Assembly: GCA_963971575.1 (NCBI GenBank)
Contig: OZ020618.1
Coordinates: 43,724,509-43,788,508 of the forward strand
DNA length: 64,000 nt
Direction: 5' to 3'
Origin: Liopterus haemorrhoidalis
Taxonomy: Eukaryota > Arthropoda > Insecta > Coleoptera > Dytiscidae
How positions within the stretch are numbered: the stretch's first letter is position 1; the number at the start of each line of letters is the position of its first letter. The notes under the pieces were generated by a model. That model did no database searches and was not told where the DNA came from. It saw nothing but the letters and a program-made list of their open reading frames with translations. The position numbers and the translations under genes were made by a program. Of this stretch, positions 20,182 to 30,765 are shown in pieces.

Positions 20182-22100
20182 ATATATAATTTATATTTTG
20201 TACTGAAATTTGTTAACTGTTCTATAGTTTTTTTTTTTTTTTTTTTATATATAATGTTTTGAATGGAGTATACTTTATTTTGTTAATTTCTTGTAGTTCC
20301 ATAAATATTAAATAAACCGAAAAATGTTAAAAAACGTATAAATATGTTTTTTTACTGTTTACATATTGTGGCACCCGCTCCTAGCCTAAGTAAAGTAGGG
20401 TGGCCAGACCGTCACACAAATGGTGTTCGCGGCGGCGACTACGAAGGACCACCAGTAGAAGGCTGGAATATAGAATTTAAAAACAAGATGTGACACGGAG
20501 ACGCACTGAGTTGAGCACCTGTTAAACACAAAAAATTGAGCAAAATTAATATTAAATACAAAAATTACAAAATACTTAATTTAAATTAAAAATAAACAGC
20601 ACAAGTGATCAAGAGACCAGCGTGTGCGTACCAAAATTAACAAGTTACAGCGCTGATGCGATAACTTACAGAATAGAATTATATGTTTCAAAAAATATAT
20701 ATTAATAAACAATGAAATTGAGTAGATGTAAAATTTGAATGGACTTACAATAGATGCTTTCCTCATAAATATATAGAATATTTATTTCCAACTTTACATC
20801 TGTGGCACTGGTGTCCCAAAAAAACAGGTTCTTAAGTCCTCGGATGGTTTCTTGGCAGGTGTAGACACACAAAAATTAAATGATAACACCAAGAGGGTGT
20901 AAGTGATAACCGCGATAGAGACGCGTAATTTAACTTTGAAACTTGTAATAATAATTGGCAAACGAAGTATTCACTGAGCAGGTCAGTATATGAATAGATT
21001 AGGTGAAAATTTAATATTGAATTCGGCAGGTAGCGGCACTCAACATTTTTTAAAAACACAAAAAGTTTTTGATTTAAATTAAATTAAGTAAAAGTTAATT
21101 TAATATAGTGGCCTTACGGACGTTCTTTGGGAAAAATTCGAAAACCAGTTTTAACTGGTTTTCGGGAATTTGGAAACCGACTTTTTCTAAAGTCGGTTTT
21201 TGTATAACCCTAGTACAAACGTATTGCCTGTTCACAAAGCAGCAAGTATACGTTCGTGAAAACAAGAGCCATACATCTACAAAAAAATCGTAACTATATG
21301 TATTTAAATTGAAATAACGTACAGAAAATTGAAAGCGCATTGTGTATGTTGACTGAGCACTTGCTGATATTGAAAATGACTTGTCACAACACGCCAGAAG
21401 ATTATTAATTTATCATATTACATTCACTGGTATGGCGATAAATGTACTACTTTCTTTACGTCACTTCAAAACCTTCTTAAATGATGATTACAGCTATTAG
21501 CCTGTCGGCTGTTCCGCCACTGCATATGTTTCTCATAGCTCTAGCTATTGTGCTCAAGTGGGTTATTCAGCATATACAACCCGCATAGTATTTCTGTAAT
21601 CTTGGTTGCTGCTATGTTATAAGCACAACTATGATTGCTGTTTGTCTCATCTTCTAGAGTACGAGTGAATATTGCTTAACAGTAGTTCTCAAACTGTAGT
21701 TACCTGTACAAGTTGTACGTGAAAATTAATACTCGGTATTGAGGAAAGCACATGATAAGACAAGTTCAATATGAGACAATAATTTGTTCAGATATTGGAG
21801 ATATGTGAAATTGCAGTTGGGATAACGTCACTTCCACCCACGACTATTAACAAAGTGATTTTAGTACGTATAACATATAGCTCGTTCAGGTGGAAATAGA
21901 TGGATTAACAATTCTTCAATGGAGAACACGGAAAAAACAGGAAAACCACTTGCTCGCTGGACTGATAACACTGCCCAACAAAATATTTTTTTTTATCTTG
22001 GTGCCGGAAAAGTAAGAACTGATTTTGGATATTTTTGATGTGCTGATTCCAAAAATACCTGACTCTTTTTCGTAGCAGCTCTAGTTTTTGATATATAGAG
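20182..22100. other. Intergenic, mostly unrecognised
   Basis: A T-run lies at 20229-20246. The part from 20370 to 20530 is more GC-rich (CACCCGCTCCTAGCC, GGCGGCGACTACG) but has no coding similarity. Two adjacent small hairpins at 21139-21202 are listed separately. The rest shows nothing. Confidence 0.5.
21139..21202 (+). repeat. Two adjacent short hairpins
   Basis: GAAAACCAGTTTTAACTGGT plus TTTC forms one stem-loop with about 10-bp arms, and about 16 bases later AAACCGACTTT-TTCT-AAAGTCGGTTT forms another, followed by a T-run. In bacteria this would look like paired terminators. Here it is probably part of a repeat of unknown type. Confidence 0.7.
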
Positions 22101-22103
22101 TAA

Positions 22104-22745
22104 TTGATTTTAGTTTTTTATCTAAAAACGGTAAACTTTCTCCTTGGACAGCAAAGAGGATATACAAAATATCCTTGTTTTTTATGTCTTTGGGACAGCA
22201 GAGCTAAGGATCAGCATTGGGTTTACAAAAATTGGGTGATTTTCATTAAGAAATGTCATAATTCAAGAAAAACAAAACGTTGTCAACGAACCTTTGGTTG
22301 CGAGAGAGAAAATTATATTTCCACCCTTGCATATCAAGTTTGGGCTTATGTAGCAATTTTTGAAGGCTTTAAATCGAGATGGACTTTGTGACACGTAAAT
22401 TTTCTGGGATTAACATATGTTTGATGGTCCTCAGATAGGCAACCTAATGAAGATCCACAATCCAATCCAACCGCATCAATGAACGAGATTGAATCTAATT
22501 CTTGGTATTCATTTATTCAAGTAGTATAAAATTTTCTTGGAAATCATAGGGCAGAGAATTAGTGGAAAATATTCTTTCCAACTTTAATATTCTCGGTTGT
22601 ATTATGACCACATACCAGAAAAACTAGGTGATTTTAGTAAAGAACCGGGGGAAAGATTCCATCAGGACATAAAACTATGGAAGATAGATATCAAGGAAGA
22701 TGAAATAGCCACATGATGGACTACTACTGTTGGAGTCTTCAGAAA
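22104..22745 (+). pseudogene. Unclassified insect repeat protein, copy 2
   Basis: The first frame reads NFLLGQQRGYTKYPCFLCLW and DSRAKDQHWVYKNW, with a C-x2-C motif in PCFLC. Later frames give FDGPQIGNLM, NFLGNHRAEN, PEKLGDFSKEPGERFHQDIK, EDRYQGR and MMDYYCWSL. Motif order overlaps copy 1 at 15785-16305, and both lie on plus. This copy also shows the upstream KYPCFLC block absent from copy 1. Many stops. No known enzymatic signature was seen; I do not assign a function. Confidence 0.72.
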
Positions 22746-22789
22746 GACTGTTCTGGTAAACTCCATGCTAGAAAGTCTTACAAAAGAAC

Positions 22790-23140
22790 ATTTTTAAGTG
22801 ATAAGTGATGAATGTATATTTATCCACTTTGTGAAATAAATACATTACTTTGTCTCTTTTGTGTTTGTAACTGGCAGTTGGAGCAAATAGTAACAGTAAT
22901 AACGTGAAAAATACACAAGTTAAGAAATAAGATATTTTATTGTAAAAGAGACCAATATAGCGTATCTCAAAAGCTAGATCTGATAGACCAAATCTGACGG
23001 CTATTTTGGATTCTGTTCCCAAAAAATTACCTAGAGACAGTTAAAAACACGCAGGCACCAAAATGTCTGTTGGGCTATGTAATTAATTACTGTATAAAGG
23101 AGACACAGGACCGGATTTACTAAACGAAGGCCTATATCCA
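22790..23140. other. Intergenic, nothing recognised
   Basis: AT-rich spacer between the protein relic and the trinucleotide array, with no signal. Confidence 0.5.
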
Positions 23141-23149
23141 ACAATGGAT

Positions 23150-23535
23150 GACAACAGTCTGGTGATGATGATGTTGACGATGATGACGATGATGATGATG
23201 ATGTCGATGATAATGGTAATGATGATAATGATGATATCGAGGATAGTCATAATGATGATTATTACAATGGCAACGATGATGTCGATGATGGCAATGATGA
23301 CGGTGATCACGATGATTGCGATGATGACAATAATGACGATGATAACGATAATGACGATGTTAACAATAATGACGAAGATAACGATAATTACGGTGATAAC
23401 GGGGATGACGATAATAACGAGAACGACGATGCGGATGATGACGACGATGACGATACTGACGATGGTGACGAGGATAACGATGGTGATGATGATGACGATG
23501 ATGAATATGATGACGGTGATGATGATTATCATTAT
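23150..23535 (+). repeat. Imperfect (GAT/GAC/AAT)n trinucleotide array, ~385 bp
   Basis: Nearly every third base starts a GAT, GAC, GAA or AAT-type triplet, for about 128 triplets. Because the period is three, both strands have long open frames (Met/Thr-rich on plus, Ile/Val-rich on minus), which are artefacts of the repeat. Substitutions are nearly all within the third and first positions of the triplet. Confidence 0.93.
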
Positions 23536-23749
23536 AAGTACATGAGAATTGTAGGCATTAGTAACTCGCAATTTTTTATGAACATTTGCTACCGATAAAT
23601 ACGGAGGATAAGCGAAAGGACTAGCGAGTCAAATTGATTACCAATAAATAAAATATTTGTTATAAAGTATATTTACTTTCTTTTCTACTGAAAAGAAAGT
23701 CACGATTTAAAAAAAAATCGCCTTCTGACAGCTTGCTCTATTTGCTCAA

Positions 23750-24400
23750 AAAAAAAAAAAAAATGGCTGTGGCCACCACAGGACCGACCGCCATCACAAA
23801 GTACTTGTATAAAATACATTCTAGCAGCAGAGTAGAAATAACTTGGCCTAATATTTTCTAACATATTATTTATCATAACCATGGAAACGTTACATATAAG
23901 TATGAAACAATAGATACTTTTTAATCCTGTTTTATCAAAAAATGTCTGAAATAAAAGTTGTTGGCTATTGCTTTTATAGCAACTTTTGTTAAATAAATTT
24001 TTTCGAAATATTTTTCTGTTAAATATTCGCAAAAATCTTAAAATGGACACGAGTAAACTCCCATTTGTAGTCAACCGATTTTTAACTAAAGTTGATCAAC
24101 CCGTGCCATTGATGTCAAAGGCTTAAATATGAAGTTTCATAAAAATCCTTTTAGCCGAATTTGCTCTGCACGTGTACACAGACTGACGGACGTACAGACA
24201 GACCGACAGACAGACAGACAGACCGACAGACAGACAGGCAGACAGACAGACGGACGGACAGACCGACAGACGTCATGCTAAAAATAGTCAAAACGTTAAG
24301 TAGGGACCGCAATTCGTGGAGATCCATCGAAATCTCGAAATGTCAAAATCGGTATGATCACAATACCTCCCTTATATATGTTTGCGGTCAGTAAAAATTC
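23750..24400 (+). repeat. Dispersed repeat with internal (GACA)n, copy 1
   Basis: The sequence from GGCCACCACAGGACCGACCG through CATTCTAGCAGCAGAGTAG, TTACATATAAGTATGAAA and AAGTTTCATAAAAATCC to the microsatellite and ACCTCCCTTATAT recurs in reverse orientation at 55865-56465. Copy 1 has about 65 extra bases around 24300-24365. No coding signature; the 124-codon minus frame is chance. Element class unknown. Confidence 0.85.
24181..24272 (+). repeat. (GACA)n microsatellite with GACGGACC variants
   Basis: About 22 units of GACA/GACG/GACC type inside the dispersed repeat. The inverse array occurs at the same place in the other copy (about 55930-56020), so the microsatellite is part of the element. 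Confidence 0.92.
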
Positions 24401-25143
24401 GTCCAAATAATATTAAAAAAACATTTTCAATCAAATAAATTAGGTTGACAAAAATATTCAAAAATAAAAAAAAAAACATATGCACGGATTTTGAATATAT
24501 TTTAAATCTAATATCTTATAAAAATTTAATGAGCTACAGTCATCCAATTGTGTAATGTGATTGATAGTTCATATTTCAATAAACCACTATATGGAGTATC
24601 AGTTCGATTTATTTGAATTGCGGATAGTTAAATCTAACACTAGAAAAGTCAATAAAAAATACAAATATTTTTGCAGGCTCCTAAAAATGAAAAATTAAAA
24701 ACGAACTAATTTCCCAGAAAAACTTTTTTTGTCCGAGCTCTAGTTATCAATAAAAATTTAGCGATTTGTAATCTTATAATGACGATTAAGATACTATAAT
24801 TCCACGTCTTTAACTTGACACTTTGCCACTTTTTCACTTGTTAGACCCTATTTAGCTCTAACTTCCAGCTAACAACCACTTCAAAGCAAATATAACGTTA
24901 ACAGTCAGTTAACAGTTAAAGTGATTGTTAACTGTAATACGATATTTATCACTAACTGGCCACTAACTTTGACAATGACCGTTAACAGTCGATTGTAAAA
25001 CCAAGCATAACACTTGGGATTTTTTGAAACGACCCCAGGACTAGGAGTATTTACAGATTCGTTACTATACAAAAAAAAAAAAAAAAATCACAAAGCAAAA
25101 GAGGCGGTAAATTTGAGTTGTCCAAATGTGCTTCTCCCTACAC
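24401..25143. other. Intergenic with a GTTAAC-rich patch
   Basis: At 24890-25000 GTTAACAGT-like words recur on both strands (AACGTTAACAGTCAGTTAAC, ATTGTTAACTG, CCGTTAACAGTC), which may be the ends of an old foldback element. Nothing else was seen. Confidence 0.45.
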
Positions 25144-25146
25144 TAA

Positions 25147-26165
25147 GGGCCGAGAGTTCCAGTTGCTAATAAACTGTCCAATACTTTTATTAGCAACATA
25201 ATTTTTTTTCCGAGAATTCCACCCCGATATAGTTATTAGGTTACTAATAACTAGGCTTATTTGTCTAATAACTTATAGGCAACATGTAGTGCTTAATAAA
25301 GTGACATATAACCAAAAACAAGTTCGCAAAATGTGTTAATATTTCAATTTTAATTAAAAAACAGTATAATTTTAAAAGAATATACGAATGTGTAGTTTTA
25401 AACATTTCTATAATGGTGATTTTAGTATTGTATATATATTTTAGTTGTATTTTGACGAAATCGATGATCTGTTTGGATGAATTTATAAATTATGGACAAC
25501 TGTTTTTAGAATATTTTGGGCATTTATTGTAAATGTGATATATAAAGAACAATATATAAATATATATTTTTTAATAAACATTGCCTTTTATTTTTACATA
25601 TGTATTTATTTCAATTACGATTACAACACATTACAAACAATACTTTAAGCATTACTATTTATATAAAAATGATAGAAAATAAGAAGACAGACGCAATTAT
25701 TGGCAGAATAATAAAGATGTATGGCTGAAAATTGCTGATAAGTTTAATTCATATTGTTTAAGGAATGTAAAATAAAGCAAAATATGGCTGTCTTCTTATT
25801 TTCATTCACTTTTATATTATAAAATGCTATTTTTATTAACTTCTCTTGTATCTATATTGTCCTCTTTTTCTGTGATAAACTTTGTTGAACGCCGTTTAGT
25901 TGTCATTTTAACAGTAACACAAAATATTCAGTGTCAAAATTTCATCTCACTTTAGCTCTACAAATTTACGTATAGCTCTATCCCTCTTGCACCGTGCTAC
26001 TATCTTCATAAGAAATACCAATACAAAAACAAAAAATTATGTTGCTAATAAACTATTGGAAGGATTTTATAAGTTGAAAATCACCAATAAATTTATTAGC
26101 TTCATAAATATATTATGTGTCTAATAACTATTAGGGAGTTTATTAGGAACTGGAACTCTCGGCCC
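25147..26165 (+). mobile_element. PIF/Harbinger-type element, 1019 bp
   Basis: The ends GGGCCGAGAGTTCCAGTT are identical when inverted and continue for about 30 bp. The 3-bp duplication TAA flanks the element (25144-25146 and 26166-26168). A GGGCC start with a TAA target fits PIF/Harbinger. At about 25680-25770 the plus strand reads NKDVWLKIADKFNSYCLRNV, resembling a Myb/SANT-like domain; such elements encode a separate Myb-like protein. No nuclease is visible. The Myb part is a weak match by eye. Confidence 0.8.
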
Positions 26166-26168
26166 TAA

Positions 26169-26956
26169 GTCAACTTTGTAAAAAAAGGGCCGATAAAACT
26201 TTCAAAACGCTCTCCGGTGGGGCTTGATAGTTTCAATTCACCCTTTTCTCAACAATAGTGTTTACAATACAGTATTAATTGAAATAAACCAAAGATTTTC
26301 AGAAAATTTTCTGCTGTAATTTCCATTATCAATATGTATTTCTCTGAAATCCTATCATATAATCAAAAACTCAATATATCATCCAGTCAAAATAATAGTT
26401 GGAATTAAGTTATTAGGCAAATGGACTTAGTACTCGCATTTAAGATAAACCTTATCTCAAATCTAGCATGTTTTTTAGCGATCATATCTTACTCCCATTC
26501 AAGTTTACGGCCATATTGATCTACGAGCAATTTTCAAAATGCATTTTCAGCTTTATGCTCTAAATTAAAATGCCAAACAAATTTATTGTTATGTGAAACC
26601 AATAAAATCGGAAACACACAATCGTTACTTTTTTTGCTGTTGTGTTATAAAAGCTGACAATATCCGAGACATGGAGGAGTTATGTTTAATTTTAAATGAA
26701 ATGATTGGAAACTGTACTCGGGTGATTATGGATAAATAAAAATAATCTCTTCTTTGAGAGCAGGTCCGGTTCAAGAAAATTTAGGACGTGAGGAAAACTA
26801 GCGGCATAACTTTTTAGGCCGACCCGTAGATCGGTTTAAAAAGATTTGTTTAATTCTACTGAGTGACAAAAAAGGGGTGAAATTCGAGTGACCGAACGAG
26901 CGAATATAAACAGATTTAAAGTGTGAAGATTCACACATTTCAGGGTTTTGTAGGTT
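26169..26956. other. Intergenic, nothing recognised
   Basis: AT-rich. At 26920-26955 lies GTGTGAAGATTCACACATTT then CAGGGTTTTGTAGG, a word with relatives at about 63250-63290 (inverted) and 44735-44765. Confidence 0.5.
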
Positions 26957-26964
26957 TATAAGAA

Positions 26965-27681
26965 ATGATTCCGAACGTTGGAGGCCCCAGCTGGGGAAAA
27001 AGGAAGGTTTTGTTAGGGACAACTTTGTTGTACGCAGCGTCTGTTTGGTGCGGAATGCTGGGATATGGCAAGTACAACAAGTTATATGAGAAAACTCAAC
27101 GCCAGGCGTTAATAGGGGTAGCATCGGCTTATCGCACTGTGTCAACTGCGGCTCTACAAGTAGTGACAGGAACCCTCCCTCTGCGACTCCTTGCAGAGGA
27201 AAGGCGACAGATATACGAGGCAGGAGGGGGATCTGAGGTGAGAAACGCTGCCAGAACACATTCGGTGGAGAAATGGCAAGAAAAAAGGAGTGGTCCAGGA
27301 ATCAGGACAAAAAGGCTCATCCCCAACATATCAGAGTGGCTGGCCTGCAAGTTCAGGAACATAGACTACTATGTCACGCAAGCCTTGACAGCCCATGGGT
27401 CTTTTAAGTCTTTTACCCTGAGGATAGGGAAGGACCAGGACGACGACTGTACCTACTGCGGCGCAGTCGACACAGCCGAACATACATTATTCATATGCGG
27501 GAGATGGACTGCAGAAAGATTGAGAGCATACACGATAAAAGGAGAAAATCTGACACTCGACAACATGGTCCAGGTTATGCGGCACTCCAAGAAAAACTGG
27601 GAAACGGTGCGACAGATGCTGTCAGCCATCATGGAGAGGAAGGAGACAGATGAGCGAGAAAGACAGAATGGGGGAATGTGA
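26965..27681 (+). CDS. R1-like reverse transcriptase C-terminal domain (open)
   Basis: A 238-codon frame without interruption. It starts inside the RT C-terminal region: NVGGPSWGKRKVLLGTTLLY, VASAYRTVSTAALQVVTGTL, LRLLAEERRQIYE. Later come RLIPNISEWL, YYVTQALTAHGSF and a zinc-finger-like C-x2-C-x7-H-x4-C in CTYCGAVDTAEHTLFIC. This order is the R1-clade C-terminal domain that acts after the RT palm in RNA binding. The first Met at 26965 is an internal codon of the LINE. GC content is visibly higher than the surroundings, consistent with a recent insertion. Confidence 0.85.
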   Translation: MIPNVGGPSWGKRKVLLGTTLLYAASVWCGMLGYGKYNKLYEKTQRQALIGVASAYRTVSTAALQVVTGTLPLRLLAEERRQIYEAGGGSEVRNAARTHSVEKWQEKRSGPGIRTKRLIPNISEWLACKFRNIDYYVTQALTAHGSFKSFTLRIGKDQDDDCTYCGAVDTAEHTLFICGRWTAERLRAYTIKGENLTLDNMVQVMRHSKKNWETVRQMLSAIMERKETDERERQNGGM

Positions 27682-27849
27682 GGATAGGTTGAGCTAGCCT
27701 GTTCCCTCCAAGATGAAAATCAACACAGATAGTTCCTTGGTGGGAAAAAAGAGGCAAGCAGGGTTTTTAGTCGGTAGGCCAAATGAAGGAGATTCCGAAA
27801 CTACCAGATTGGTGTCTATAAAAGATTTTCCCTGAATAAAAAAAAAGTG
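26965..27849 (+). mobile_element. R1-clade-like LINE, 5'-truncated, with TSD
   Basis: A 3' LINE fragment starts at 26965 and ends in an A-run at 27838-27846. An 8-bp duplication TATAAGAA flanks it (26957-26964 and 27850-27857). The 3' untranslated part contains GGGTTTTTAGTCGGTAGG, a phrase familiar from R1-related tails. It is not in ribosomal DNA as far as the window shows. Confidence 0.85.
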
Positions 27850-27888
27850 TATAAGAAGTGAAAGAAGCCAACAGAATGTTAGATGTGA

Positions 27889-27965
27889 CAGGGGTCGGGA
27901 ACCTGCGGCTCCGGAGCCGCATGTGGCTCTTTGCTGAAATAAGTGCGGCTCTTAAATTTTCAATA
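27889..27965 (+). mobile_element. hAT-type left end (GCGGCTC family)
   Basis: CAGGGGTCGGGAACCTGCGG followed by GCTCCGGAGCCGCATGTGG and CTCTT is characteristic of one end of a hAT element. No matching right end was found before the next LINE, so this is a fragment. Confidence 0.55.
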
Positions 27966-28805
27966 AAAATCGGACCGATACAGAACCTACAGTTACCAAA
28001 AAAATCTCGTGTGTTAATTAAATTTAAAAAAATATAGATGTGTATAGAAAACGCCGCTAACAGTGTAATGTTCGCGACACTAGCACTAGAAAAAAATGAG
28101 AAAACTGGAGGAAACACCACAGGACATATTTAAACGCTGGAAAATATTTAAATGATAACTGTTTTAATGCTAGAAGATGTTTTTGATGTTTTGAACCATG
28201 TGAAATCTGGCTTTTAAATTTTTGATTAAGTTTTATTATATTGAGGTTATATTGACTCAAAAGATAAATGTGTCAGATATCAAATGGGCATGTCAAAATT
28301 GCGATTGACATGTCAAAATTCTGATTGACATGTCCAATATTTTGAAAGGTTCCATTTCAGAATTACCGCTCTAAGGTGATATTATAAATATGCAACATAA
28401 AAAATGAAGTTTCCCTCTTAATTACGTATTACAAAATGATACATACTATATTTGTTTATACTTATCCCACGATGATTTTTTTGTACTCTACCTATATTTT
28501 TCCTATATGTGGGTCAAATAGTTGTTCAAGCTTGCCAAATTTCTGCATTTCATATCCAGCTATTTCGCTACAATTTCTTCTGTACAGACAGACACATGAG
28601 TGACGTTATAAGGATTTTTTTTTGTGATCATACCTACAATACTCTAAAAAGTATATATTTATATAATTCATAAGTATATATTTCATAAAATTATAAAATA
28701 TTTTTCAAAATAAAATTATTTTTAAAAAAAATTATATCAGGATTTAATGTGAGAATTATACTTAAAAATTACTATTTCTAAGATGAACATTGGGTTTAGA
28801 TAGGC
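27966..28805. other. Intergenic with a short tandem repeat
   Basis: CATGTCAAAATTGCGATTGA, then CATGTCAAAATTCTGATTGA and CATGTC, give about 2.3 copies of a 20-bp unit at 28289-28335. Nothing else was recognised. Confidence 0.5.
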
Positions 28806-28809
28806 ATAC

Positions 28810-29580
28810 ACCAGGTTATATTGTCCTAGAGTAAACAAAACGAAACAAATTTCGAATACTGACTGGAAAAAGAGCGATTATATATGAAGATAAGATAATG
28901 ATGTCAGGAAATGAAATACTCGGAGCATGCTGGAAGGAGAAGGAACAGGGAATAGATAAAACCAAATGGAACAAGAAGAGACGTAACTATTTCGAAAGAA
29001 ATGGGTACTCACCGGAAGAAATAAGAAGAAAAAAGAGAAACCGAGAATGGTCTATGGAAATAATCATCCGAAGAGACACGGACGTACAAACACAAGACCA
29101 GCGAAATAGAATAGAAAGATCGCGGTACAACAACAAATACCGAGATATCATGGCGACAGGAGCCTCCAGATACCTAACTGAACCCAGCAAACAACAAAAA
29201 CTGGTTGCTAGGTTCAGATGCAGAAATGAAGAGAGAGCAAATTGCTACTGGAGGGACGAGCAAGAAAAAGCATGCAGACTGTGTCAGGAAGAAATGGAAA
29301 CGATTGACCATTTAAGGGAATGCAGAGAACTGCAGAAAGAAAGTAGGAGCAGAAAAGAAATTCTGGACGACACCGGAAAGGGAAGGGACTGGATGTACAA
29401 GGTTCTAGCGGCCAGAAGTCCAATTTAGCAAAGTGGGTGTAATGTTAAATGTTATGTTATGTTAAATTGAACACACTTATTATTGTTATTATTATTATTA
29501 TTACTATTATTTTATTAATATTAATATAAATGTAAATTAAAATGTAGATTTTAAAGCCGTCAGGCAAAAAATAAATAAAT
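28810..29580 (+). pseudogene. LINE C-terminal domain with CCHC-like motif
   Basis: Reading begins TPGYIVLE, a stop, TKRNKFRILTGKRAIIYEDK and continues open from 28898 to 29428 (176 codons). Notable segments are NYFERNGYSPEEI, QQKLVARFRCRNE and a C-x2-C-x8-H-x4-C finger (CRLCQEEMETIDHLREC). This C-terminal segment type is common in LINEs of ants and other insects. The 3' part has TTA repeats and ends in CAAAAAATAAATAAATA. The upstream RT is missing. It lies 1 kb downstream of the R1-like element but is a different family. Confidence 0.75.
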
Positions 29581-29741
29581 ACTACTTAAAAATTACGTGG
29601 TATCGAATGATTTTATTTGGCTTCACATGAGGTCGCAATCCATAGACTGCGCACCACTACTCCAAGGTAAGCTTAATTTAACTACATGAAAAGTGATATA
29701 TTTAAGATCAAATTTTAATATTTCTAATCAACTTGGAGTTT

Positions 29742-29905
29742 TTTTTTTTTAATTTAATGGCCTTTGCTGTTGTGGCAATTAGCCAGGACAATTTTTATTT
29801 GAGAAAATTTCCATGCCTGAACGGAATTCGAACCCGAGACCTTCGCAACGCAGAGCACATGTGTTACCACAACGCTACATCGGTCAGTAACTTGGACGTT
29901 AGATG
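29742..29905 (-). repeat. tRNA-derived SINE
   Basis: On minus, an A-box-like GTAGCGTTGTGGTAACAC (about 29864-29880) is followed by a B box CTCGGGTTCGAATTCCG (about 29820-29837), a body and a terminal A-run at 29742-29752. Spacing and order are those of a tRNA-headed SINE transcribed by polymerase III. No clear target duplication was found. The probable SINE at 200-372 is related in layout. Confidence 0.78.
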
Positions 29906-30452
29906 GCTGAAAAAGTGAATAACATTTTATGCACCAGTCCATATTTTTATAAAATTTCAGTCACATATTTCTTCATAAATATTTATATTAAATTTGATAA
30001 CATTCTTAAAAATAAAGCAAGAAGTCATGTTAGTCATGTACCATAATATAGTATGCTGAGACACCGATCAAGTCCATCAATCATATTGATGTTTCCTTAT
30101 ATTATCCGTGGGAGGCGCTGCAAGCAATAACTGCAAACGTTATCTGTTCTTGTCAGTGTCACTGGCTGCACACAGCGACATAACCTACCCTCCATACAGC
30201 CCATCAATGTCTTATACAATACATCTCAGACATGAGAACAAAACAATACCATTCTAAATTCTAGACAGATGCTAGACGGAAGGTATTTTCAATTAATTTC
30301 CAGTAATGTTAATTAATATTACAATTGTTAAAGGATGAGCTTTGTTATGCATTAAATAACAACAAGGATAATAAGTATTCATTATAATGATTTTATTGTG
30401 AATACTGGCAATGAGACATTAATTCGAGGTTTTTCTCCTTCTAATAATCTTA
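29906..30452. other. Intergenic, nothing recognised
   Basis: No coding or repeat structure was seen. The last 90 bp reads on minus as an odd continuation of the mariner frame and is probably not mariner. Confidence 0.45.
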
Positions 30453-30765
30453 CATTGTCATGATGAAGAATGATGCGACGTTTTTGGTTGTTTTTCCTGA
30501 TTTTGTCGATGGCTTCTGGTAAACAAATTTTTGCATACCATTCAGCAATAACTGTTCTCCAATCCTCTAAAGCAGCAGTTCGTAACTGGGGTCCGCGGAC
30601 AAATAAGTTTGCATTGTCATGATGAAGAATGATGCGACGTTTTGGTTGTTTTTCCTGATTTTGTCGATGACATCTGGCAAACAAATTGTTGCATAACATT
30701 CAGCATTAACTGTTCTCCAATCCTCTAAAGCAGCAATTCTGAAACTGGGGTCCGCGAAACAATTT
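30453..30765. repeat. ~158-bp tandem duplication across a mariner/hAT junction
   Basis: About 120 bp of mariner (CATGATGAAGAATGATGCGA onward to CCTCTAAAG) plus about 35 bp of the hAT left end (CAGCAGTTCGTAACTGGGG) at 30453-30610 is repeated at 30612-30765 with scattered differences (CAGCAATTCTGAAACTGGGG). Both copies include the hAT end, so the duplication followed the hAT insertion. Confidence 0.88.

Noticed and set aside
21139..21202. Bacterial-type rho-independent terminators
   Set aside because: The hairpins resemble them in form, but nothing else in the window is prokaryotic.
23083..23571. Long open frames on both strands (Ile/Val-rich and Met/Thr-rich)
   Set aside because: They are produced by the three-base period of the GAT/GAC array and are not genes.
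23700..24074. A 124-codon minus-strand frame
   Set aside because: It lies in a dispersed repeat, and its copy at 55.9 kb does not preserve the frame.
26798..27259. A 153-codon minus-strand frame opposite the R1-like LINE
   Set aside because: It is a shadow of the higher-GC coding frame on the plus strand.
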